Shown here in pieces: positions 56,517-64,000 of a DNA stretch of 64,000 nucleotides. Position 1 is the stretch's first letter, and every line of letters begins with the position of its first letter. Source of the DNA: Burkholderia contaminans (GTDB lineage: Bacteria > Pseudomonadota > Gammaproteobacteria > Burkholderiales > Burkholderiaceae); the NCBI RefSeq assembly GCF_029633825.1, contig NZ_CP090645.1, positions 98,812 through 162,811 on the forward strand. The letters run 5' to 3'. Position numbers and translations under genes: made by a program. The notes under the pieces are model-generated. The model was given only the letters and a program-made list of their open reading frames with translations. It was not told where the DNA came from and searched no databases.

Positions 56517-56815
56517 TCTGGCGTCCTGTTCGAAGAAGCGGTTTGCGCGGGAAACCGGCGCGCCGGCGTGCGCCGGTTCGTTACATTCGCGCCGTACTGT
56601 CGCGCCCAGGTGCGTACCGAGGGAGCGATATCGACTAACGTCGGCGGCATGTTCGGCAACACATCCATCGTCCAGCCACCCAGCCGCTTTGGCGCAATAT
56701 ACGCCGGTCGCCAGCTGCCGTCGGCCAGGATATCGATCACGAACAGCGACGTGCCGACGCTCAGTCGCCAGGTGTTGACCACGGCTGGGGGTAAAGGATT
56801 ACCTGGTTGTGGCAT
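56513..56815 (-). CDS. Transposon-borne protein of unknown function (100 aa), copy B
   Basis: Same protein as at 44754-45056, between tnpA and the coiled-coil gene. The frame is unchanged although tnpA upstream is shifted. Function unknown. Confidence 0.55.
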   Translation of the reverse strand: MPQPGNPLPPAVVNTWRLSVGTSLFVIDILADGSWRPAYIAPKRLGGWTMDVLPNMPPTLVDIAPSVRTWARQYGANVTNRRTPARRFPAQTASSNRTPE

Positions 56816-56871
56816 CGTATTCCACCGTAACAGGAATAAGGGATTCCAAGCCAGAACCGCCGAAAATTCGA

Positions 56872-59800
56872 TCACTCCAATTCGAGCCCTGCAATGAGCG
56901 CGTCCAGGTCGATTTTGTTGTCGCTTTGAAAAGTGTAGTGCCCGTTCAAAAGGATATGCCGCCAGGCTGCCGGTGATATCTGCGTAAGCCGCGCCAGCGC
57001 CTTGGCGTTGCCACTGGCCTCCCATTTCGTCAGTAGATGCGACAGAATCGCCGAGTTGTAAAAAATGATGACGTTGGCGATCAGCCGGGCGCACTGGTTG
57101 CTGATCTCGATTTCGATGTCGGTGCGGCCGGTCAATTCCTTCTTGCCGCCGACCTGGGCGATGGTCGAACGAAGCTGATGGTAAGACTCGAGGCGGTTTT
57201 GGGAGCGATGCACGTTTCGCTCGAGCTGCGGGTCGCGCAGGTAACGCAACGTGTAGATGGTACGAATGAGCTTATCGAACTCAAAAATCGCGCGACGTGT
57301 CGGGTTTTCCTGCGAGTACGTACATAGTTTGCGGATCAGCGAGCCCTGCGTGATCTCTTTGAGGCCCAGCGTGGCGACGATCTGATCGATATTTGTCTTC
57401 TCACTGGTGATGAGCTGCCGATCGATTTGTCCGATCGGCTGAATCAGGCATTTCTCGTACAGCGCCGGGTCGTCGATACAATACAATTCCTGCAACTGGT
57501 CATCGAGGTTTGTGAAGCGAGGCTCGAAGCGCAACCCGAACCAATACAGGATAGCGAAGTTGGCTTTGTTGATGCTGTGCATGTCGCCGGTGATCGCAGT
57601 CGGCACTATATCCGACGTGTTGCGATACCAGATGTCGAACACGTGATGCGCCTCGTACTCGTGCGCGCCGATTAGGTAGCCGTTCAACGGGACATGATTG
57701 CACAGCAGCGTGTAGGCGACGACGCCTTTGCCTCGTCCGAAGTATTTGCGCGAGTAACGCGCCTTCACGGTCGGTCGCTCGACGCCGAATTTCTGCCCAT
57801 CGACGGCGCTGTACAGCGCATCGAGATCGAACGAGTAGTACGGGAAGATCGGCAGCGCGGCGATGGCGTTGCTGATGCAGTCGTTGGCCGCATGCAGCGT
57901 CGCCTGACGCAGATACTGCTGGTAGGTGCTATCCAGAACGTGGTACGGAATGTCGCTGGTGCGCGCCATGACATGGTTGCCATGGTTCATTGCCTGAGCG
58001 ATGATAACCGCCATCAGGCTATCGGCGTCCGCTACCTTCTTCGCGTAGCGCGGCTGCAATGGCGTCAGCGCCGACAGGAACTGGCACTGGCCGTTGACGA
58101 AGCGGAACACGTCGGCAACATCGCAGAATGGCAGTTGCTCGTAGAATGCCTGCTCACGCACCTTCTGGTTCTCGGTTTTCGGTTTGCGCCAAATCAGCTT
58201 CTGCGTATCCTTGTCGTATTCCAGGTGCGTAAGCTTGCCCTGTTTCAGCTCTCGGTTGAAGGCCAGCCATTGTGCATGCAACTCGGCCGCTAACGCATCG
58301 AGTTGGGCATCGATTGGCTGCTGCAGGAACGGGATCTCCATCTGCGCCAGCGCGTCGGCCTTCTCGTTCATCGAAACAAGCTCGTCGGAGAAGTGACGAT
58401 GTTGCAGACTGTCGTCGAGATAGATCTCTCCCGACTGGAAGCGCTTCCGGATCTGGCGGTACAACCAGAATTCGTAGCGATCGGCGTGCAAACCGGTCGG
58501 CTGACCATCAGCGCCGAAGATCAGCAGGTACGGTCGCAGGCGCTTCGGCAGCGTGGCCGCGGGACATTCGGCGAGCGGTCGTTGTGACAGGCGCTGCTGT
58601 TTGGCGAAGGCCCCCTTGACCCAAGCCAGCGCCGCGAGCCACGGGTTGTCTGGGGAGGTGCCGACGAAGTCGAGCTCGACGTACAAGGGGCGCAGGTGAC
58701 GGCGAATACGTTTGGCTAGGCCGTCCACCGCCAACCAGTGTAGTGCCAGTTGACTCAGCGGCTTGACCGTCATGCGTTGCGCCGTGTTTTGTAGCACATC
58801 TTTGGCCATGATTTTATAGGCGCGCTGACGCACCTCGCCGAACGGCGTCGGATCGGCTACGCTGTCGTCCACATAGAGCGACAACAGGCGGCCGATCTGC
58901 GGCGTTTCCCGATGGCGTTTTTACTTGCTCGGCGATGAGTGACTGTTTCGCGCCCGCGCTGCTTTCTTCCTCGAGCTGCTTCATGTGGAAGGCCATCGCA
59001 TCGACCAGGTTGTCGGTGAGCTGTCGGAAGCGCACCCAGGCGTAACACAGCAGGTAGAGCTGCGCCTGATCCGCCTTCAGGTTGCGCAGGTCGTGGACGG
59101 TATAGAAGTTCGCCAGGCTTGCGTAGTACAGCACGTTCTGCTGCGAGATATCCAGCCGGGGCAGCAGCGTCCTGGCGATTTCGTGCAACGGCTGCAGCGT
59201 GCCGCGCTTTTCGCGTTCGCGGACCATCTGACGCCAGCCGAAATTCTTGGCATCCTGTTTCAGCGCCGCCAGTTTCGACAGAGTATCATCGCGCACCAGA
59301 AGTTGGTCTAGCGCGGTTTGGGTCAATTCGTCCAATACGCCGGTGAGCAGGTCGCCCAGCCGCCGACGTTCGACGGACAGGGCTTCGCTGACTAGCTCTT
59401 GCAAGGTCGTGTAGCCGGGCCGGATCATCTTGTGCTCATTGAGCCACACGATGAGCTCGGCGGCGACGAATCCCGGTGTCACGTCGCGACGTACGATCTG
59501 CGCGGCCTGCTGCATGAGTTGCGGCAGGAAGGCGGCCACCCACGGTCGATAGCCGTACAGTTCAGCGATCTGTTCGCGCTGGGCGTAGTACTCGTGCCGG
59601 GTGATCGGCTTGCGTTCGAACGGCTCGCCGTGGAAATAGCGGCTCAACACGAAATCGTAATCGTCCTCAACCTCGTCCCAATCGAAGCGGAAGAAGGCGT
59701 GCTTGGACTTGAAGTAGCCAATCTGCAAGATGCAATAGACCTGCGCGGGTATGGAGGGCCGGCTACTGGCGAGCGCCAGTTCGGATTCGGTCAATGCCAG

Positions 59801-59899
59801 GTATTCCAGCCGCTGCGCATCGTCGAAATCAGGCAGGCCATACAGGGCTTCCTGTTCGGCGTCGGAAAAGACGCTGAGCAGCTTATTCTTGTTGATCAT
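56872..59899 (-). pseudogene. tnpA: Tn3-family transposase TnpA, frameshifted (copy B)
   Basis: From 59899 the sequence matches copy A for 331 codons. At 58918-58922 a run of four bases (A on the coding strand) has become five and the frame is lost; the remaining two thirds read in another frame to 56872. Missense differences from copy A include Pro to Leu before the shift, and Thr to Ala, Arg to Trp and Pro to Leu near the C-terminus. Either inactive or mis-sequenced in the homopolymer. Confidence 0.9.
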
Positions 59900-59987
59900 C
59901 GACCATCCTCTCCACGCAACGTCAGATCCTTCAATTTTGTGATATCACGACATGGGGTACGACAGAAATATTGAACTCCCGCATTCT

Positions 59988-60013
59988 ACAGAGATAAGCT
60001 TTATTATCTCTGT
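59988..60013. other. Candidate recombinase core (resolution) site, copy B
   Basis: Same 10-6-10 palindrome as at 41557-41582 in inverse orientation, between the divergent transposase and recombinase genes. Recombination between the two copies would invert the 18 kb between them. Confidence 0.6.
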
Positions 60014-60042
60014 GGCATTGTTTCCATATTAAACTCGATGAC

Positions 60043-61733
60043 ATGAAAACGCGCCCCACGAGCCCGTCCGCCGCCGACATCCCGACCGACTTTCCTGATG
60101 CTGATGCACTGGCAGCGCTGCGTGCCTGGTACGAGGGCGCATCCTCGCGTGAGGCGGCACACCGGTACATGCAAGATCGGCTCAGCCACAGCCAGTCAGC
60201 CCGCGGCGTCATCGGCCAGATCCGCCGGCAACTGGCACTTTATGCCCGTAACCGACAGCGGGCAGATCTGGCCACGCTGTTCGAATGCCCGGCCCAAAAG
60301 CGTATGCATCATGCGCGCGCCACCACGCAGGCTGTCGAGCTACTGCGCATCATGCCTGCGCCAGCTCCGCAGATCGGCGACGACATTGCGCACTGGCTGC
60401 CGAATCGCGCTGCCCGCACCCTGCACGCGGCCGGCATCCGGACCCTGGCCGATCTCACGGTACGGATTCCGCGTCGCCGGCAGTGGTGGACCGTCATTCC
60501 GGGTCTCGGGCCGGCCAGTGCAAGAAGGATCGAGGCCTTCTTTGCCGCGTACCCGGCGCTCACGGAGCGGGCCCGCGCACTGATCATCGCGGATCGGCAG
60601 TCAGTCGTGACGCCTTGGGAGCAACTACGGCTACCGCACGAGATCGACGGATCCGCCGGCGCCTTCCGCGCACCGGTGTCGGCCTGCATCCTCGGCGTCG
60701 ACAACGATTACGACGCTATCCAGGCATGGCTCGCGTTGCACGAATCCCCGGCCACGCAGCGGGCCTACCGCAAGGAAGCCGAACGGCTGATTCTCTGGGG
60801 CATCGTTGCTCGCGGCAAGGCGCTGTCTTCGCTGACCACCCGGGATGCCACCGACTACAGGGCGTTTCTGCGCAGACCTACACCGCGAGAACGCTGGGTC
60901 GGGCCACCGCGGCCGCGCACATCAACGGACTGGCGCCCGTTTGTCGACAACCTCTCGGCCCGTTCGATTGCGCATGCGCTTGCCGTGCTCAGCGCCATGT
61001 TCCGCTGGCTGGTCGAGCAGCGCTACGTCGTGGCCAACCCATTCTCCGGCATCAAGGTACGCGGCAGCAAGCGCGCCATGGCTCTTGAAACCTCGCACGC
61101 TTTCACCGAAGGAGAATGGATGCTGACGCGCACCATCGCCAACGGGCTCGAGTGGTCGTACGGCTGGCAGGCGCCCGCTGCGCAACGGTTGCGGTTCATG
61201 CTGGATTTCGGCTACGCAACGGGACTGCGGATCAGCGAACTGGCTGACGCCACACTGCGCAGCATCGAAGTCGACGCAGCCGGTGATCACTGGCTGCACG
61301 TGGTCGGCAAGGGCGGCAAGCCAGCCCGCGTTACCCTGACACCCCTAGCGCGCACAGCGCTGGACCGATATCTGCAGGAGCGGGGCTTCCTGTCAGCCGT
61401 GCTCACTGGAATCCGACCACGTCCCTGATTGGCAGCCTTGACGACGCCGATGCCGGCATCAAGCCCTTGCGGCTGTGGGAAGTCATGCGCCGGTTTTTTC
61501 GGCTCGTCGCGCAGATTATCAAGAACGACCATCCGGTGCTGGCTGAAAAGCTGCATCGGGCCTCTCCGCACTGGATGCGGCACACCCATGCGACCCACGC
61601 GATCGCCAGAGGGGTTGAGCTGAGCGCCGTACGAGATAACCTGCGTCACGCGTCGATTTCGACCACGTCGATTTACTTGCATACCGACGATGTAAAGCGG
61701 GCACGGCAGTTCGGGCAGGCATTTACCGACTGA
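60043..61733 (+). pseudogene. Tyrosine recombinase, frameshifted (copy B)
   Basis: Matches copy A up to residue 455 (YLQERG). There a run of five G has become four (61382-61385), giving an early stop at 61428. The last part, with the catalytic HWMRHTHATHAI and the nucleophile Tyr, lies in another frame (61467-61733). The product as read would lack the catalytic His and Tyr. Confidence 0.9.
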
Positions 61734-61821
61734 GTTACTCGCTCGGCACGTCAGGCAACAAACCGATTGACGTTCACAATGTGGAATGACGGAATTTTCT
61801 GGGGTTCCGGCGTAGAACCCC

Positions 61822-61920
61822 GTATTCCTCCGCGCGCGACGCGCCGTGCAAGAACGAGAAATCGGAGGCCACTTCGAGTTCCGCGTAGGCGGGCAGGGCG
61901 CCGAAATTGCCGGCGTTCAT
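61822..61920 (-). pseudogene. dnaE2: Error-prone DNA polymerase DnaE2 (ImuC), first 33 codons
   Basis: ATG at 61920 lies 6 bases after the imuB stop. The frame reads NAGNFGALPAYAELEVASDF then SFLHGASRAEEY and is cut by the transposon end at 61821. AYAELHV-S-FSFL-GAS is the standard start of DnaE2-type polymerases (PHP domain), normally over 1,000 residues. The rest of the gene is not in the window. Confidence 0.88.
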
Positions 61921-61926
61921 GACGGA

Positions 61927-63405
61927 TCAACCGAACAGGCCGTGCAGGAAGAAGCGCGCTTCGCTCTCGTCGCTGGCCGTCGGCCGCTCCTTGTAGATCC
62001 AGTAGCAGATGCCGTTGTCGTCCTCGGCGACGAAGTAGTCGCGCGTCACGGTCTGCCCATCCTGCCAGCCGCCTTCGATGCGCTCGCCGGGCGATACCAT
62101 GCGCAGCGGCGTGCCGTAGAACGGCCGATGCTGGCGCGTGAGCAGCGGCACCGGCTTGGCAAGCAGCCAGGCCGGGCGCGGCAGATCCGCCGGCAGCGGC
62201 GATGGCTTCGGCGCGTCGCGCATCGGCACCCATCGGGCGGCCGGCTCCGGACGGTAGTCGGCCATGGGAGCCGGGACGAGCACGTTCTCGGCACCGAGCC
62301 GCGCAGTCAGCAGCTCAAGCAGCCGCGCGTGATCCTGCGGTGTACCGCCGGGCTCCGGAAACAGGGAATCGCTCGGCGCGGCCGCTTCCTGCACGCTGCG
62401 GGCGACCAGGCGCACCGCAATCACGGGCCCGGCGAGCTCGACGTGGCCGAGCCGTTCCTTGACGAGCCGTGTCAGGTGTTCCTCGAAGCGGGTAGGGGCG
62501 CCCAACGCGATCTCAATCTCGGTCGGCGCGATCGCATCCCGCCCGCGCTCGTGCTCGAGGAGCAACGCGAACGCCGCGACGTCCAGCTGCTTCGCGGTAA
62601 GCCAGCCCGTCAGCTGCAGGATCAGCCGGCGTGCGACGAACAGCAGCGCCTCGGCGTGCTCGACGCGGTCCATCAGCTCGACGCGCGTGTCGAACGACGG
62701 CGGCATTTCGAGCCAGTCGTAGGCGGCCGGCGCGGTGCCGGCGACCTGGTCGAGCCAGTCGAGCAACTGCGTGCCGCACCGCTTCTTCAGCCCGGCGCGC
62801 GGCAAGCGCTGCAGATCGGCGAGCGTTTCGCAGCCGAGATCCTCGAACCAGTTCGCATAGCGCCGGGCGTCCGGCGCCACGACGAGCGGCACGCGCGCGA
62901 GTGCGCGGCGCAGCGATCGCGCAGACAACGCGAGGCCGCCGCGAAGGCCGCGGGCGACCATCCACGCGGCCGGACCCGACGACGCGACGGATATCGCCGC
63001 GGTGACACCGAACGAGGCGACGACGTCGCGCACGCGCTGGCGCAGCGCGCGGATGCCGTGGAAGAGGCGCAGGCTCGCCGTCACGTCGAGCACCACGACG
63101 GCTTCCTCCGCGTCGACGACGCTCGGTGTGAACTGCAGGAGCGCATAAGCAACCCCGAGCACGAGCTCGCGCTCGCGCGCGGCGTCGCGCTCGCGGATCT
63201 GCGCGTCCGGCGCGAGCGACAGCACGCCACCTCGGCGCATGCCGGCGACCACGCCGAGCGCACGCGCGGCGCGATCGAGCGCCACGACGCGGCCGCCCTC
63301 GAGCACGACGAGCCCGCGCGCATCGTCAGGCGACGGCGCCGGCGATCGCGGCCGGAACACTTCGAGGTTGAGGTGCGGCAGATGCACGCCGATCCACACG
63401 GGCAT
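61927..63405 (-). CDS. imuB: ImuB, inactive Y-family polymerase homologue
   Basis: 492 residues starting PVWIGVHLPHLNLEVFRPRS. The Y-family fold is recognisable (GLVVLEGGRVVALDRAARAL, LQFTPSVVDAEEAVVVLDVT, FEDLGCETLADLQRLPRAGL). ImuB lacks polymerase activity but links ImuA, the sliding clamp and DnaE2 in SOS mutagenesis. It overlaps imuA by 80 bases and is followed closely by dnaE2. Full length. Confidence 0.93.
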   Translation of the reverse strand: MPVWIGVHLPHLNLEVFRPRSPAPSPDDARGLVVLEGGRVVALDRAARALGVVAGMRRGGVLSLAPDAQIRERDAARERELVLGVAYALLQFTPSVVDAEEAVVVLDVTASLRLFHGIRALRQRVRDVVASFGVTAAISVASSGPAAWMVARGLRGGLALSARSLRRALARVPLVVAPDARRYANWFEDLGCETLADLQRLPRAGLKKRCGTQLLDWLDQVAGTAPAAYDWLEMPPSFDTRVELMDRVEHAEALLFVARRLILQLTGWLTAKQLDVAAFALLLEHERGRDAIAPTEIEIALGAPTRFEEHLTRLVKERLGHVELAGPVIAVRLVARSVQEAAAPSDSLFPEPGGTPQDHARLLELLTARLGAENVLVPAPMADYRPEPAARWVPMRDAPKPSPLPADLPRPAWLLAKPVPLLTRQHRPFYGTPLRMVSPGERIEGGWQDGQTVTRDYFVAEDDNGICYWIYKERPTASDESEARFFLHGLFG

Positions 63406-64000
63406 GGCGGTTCAACAGAATGGGGGAGGGTGACAAGGGGACGAACAGCGGCATGTCGCGTGCCGGTCCGCGGCGCTTCACGAACGTGACGTCGATGCCG
63501 TCACGCTTGGGCGCCAGCGCAAGCCGCAAAGGTGCCGGAGACGCGTCGCGCGCGGCGGCCGCCGGCCGGAACAGGTAGAACAGGGCTTGGCCGCTCTGCG
63601 CGGCCAGGTTGAGCCGCCGCAATGCGTCCGCACGGACGTGCGGCTGCCAAAGCAACACGGCAGCGCATGTGCCGGCACGCAGCGCCTGTTCCGCAGCCCA
63701 CAGCGCGTCGGCCGTGCGCGGTGCCGGCAGCGTCACGAACCCGGACGGGTCAATGCCCCAGTACGCGAGCGCCAGCGGTTGCAAAGCGTGCGGCGGCTGG
63801 ATCAGCACGACCGGCTTGCCGGCCGCGCGCGCGAGCACCGGCGCCAGCAGCCGAAGCTCGCCGATGCCAGGTTGCGGCGCGAGCAGTTCGATGAGCGCGC
63901 CGGCCGGCCAGCCGCCGCCTGGAAGTTCGGCCGTCAGTTCCGGATGGCCGGTGTCAACGCCGCGCGCACTCGAGCGCGCCAGCTGGCTGGCACGCCAAAG
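63326..64000 (-). CDS. imuA: ImuA, SOS mutagenesis accessory protein (5' end outside window)
   Basis: The frame is open to base 64000 on the minus strand, giving 224 visible residues. ELTAELPGGGWPAGALIELL and GIGELRLLAPVLARAAGK match the conserved start of ImuA, a RecA-like protein lacking full recombinase function. The C-terminus is proline/arginine-rich. It is the first gene of the imuA-imuB-dnaE2 operon, usually under LexA control; the promoter is outside the window. Confidence 0.92.
   Translation of the reverse strand, partial: LWRASQLARSSARGVDTGHPELTAELPGGGWPAGALIELLAPQPGIGELRLLAPVLARAAGKPVVLIQPPHALQPLALAYWGIDPSGFVTLPAPRTADALWAAEQALRAGTCAAVLLWQPHVRADALRRLNLAAQSGQALFYLFRPAAAARDASPAPLRLALAPKRDGIDVTFVKRRGPARDMPLFVPLSPSPILLNRHARVDRRASAAPQPRSVPAAIAGAVA

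Larger units (their letters stand above)
55467..61821 (-). mobile_element. Tn3-family transposon with tyrosine recombinase, copy B (6,355 bp, inverted)
   Basis: Same length, ends and gene order as copy A (39748-46102) but in the opposite direction, differing at a handful of bases. Two 1-base indels break the transposase and recombinase frames. Flanking 5-mers (atgat and gtatt) do not match each other, nor those of copy A in the corresponding orientation. The flanks are a response regulator gene and dnaE2. Confidence 0.92.

Noticed and set aside
39748..61821. A composite transposon with a clean duplication at its outer ends
   Set aside because: The outermost 5-mers (aactc and gtatt) do not match, so mobility of the whole 22 kb as one unit is not supported by the sequence.

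Overview
The window is a G+C-rich, gamma/beta-proteobacterial-style sequence. Its contents (CusCBA with a CusF-fused adaptor, DUF4148 and DUF2933-type small proteins, an imuA-imuB-dnaE2 mutagenesis cassette, IS21/IS5/IS3 elements) point to a Burkholderiales host such as Burkholderia, Paraburkholderia, Ralstonia or Cupriavidus. The first bases are the 3' end of a plasmid RepA-type replication gene, so the molecule is probably a plasmid or megaplasmid. No rRNA, tRNA, CRISPR array or integron is visible.

Layout. 1-369: repA 3' end and terminator. 579-4301: left part of a Tn3-family transposon (38-bp end, tnpA, tnpC) that stops inside a truncated higB-like toxin gene; no right end is visible. 4438-37758: a 33-kb copper (probably copper/silver) resistance island. 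Its forward arm has a small exported protein, cusC-cusB-cusA-cusF, a DsbD-like thiol transporter, several small Met/His/Cys-rich exported or membrane proteins, a PCYCGC-type protein, a PII-like protein, cueR-copZ-copA and a multicopper oxidase. Its reverse arm has two small exported proteins, a TolC-type lipoprotein, a second multicopper oxidase, a CusF-like protein, copC and copD, with a terminator behind copD. Divergent from this arm is the copRS two-component system. Two genes are broken by insertions that can be removed exactly: cusC by a 2,718-bp IS21 element (7-bp duplication), and cueR by an IS21 element (7-bp duplication) that itself carries another IS21 element (5-bp duplication).

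38220-64000: a mosaic of mobile elements. An IS5 element (CTAG duplication) is followed by two inverted, near-identical 6,355-bp copies of a Tn3-family transposon (39748-46102 and 55467-61821). Each copy encodes a 563-codon tyrosine recombinase divergent from a 1,008-aa transposase, a palindrome between them that looks like a recombinase core site, and three small genes of unknown function. Between the copies lie an IS21 remnant, a 1.6-kb IS3-family element, IS30 and IS256 relics, and a six-gene terminal oxidase cluster (oxidase subunits I and II, a small membrane protein, three multiheme c-type cytochromes). None of the four transposon ends has a matching target duplication. The flanks are an unidentified gene, istA, a NarL-type response regulator and dnaE2. 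The window ends in imuA-imuB, whose third partner dnaE2 is cut at codon 33 by the transposon.

How it works together (inference): CopZ/CopA would move Cu(I) out of the cytoplasm, CusCBA/CusF out of the periplasm, the multicopper oxidases would oxidise Cu(I), and CopC/CopD would bind and move periplasmic copper. CopRS and CueR would be the sensors. As sequenced, CusC and CueR are interrupted. The second TolC protein (33034-34539) could replace CusC, and a CueR-type promoter remains in front of copZ.
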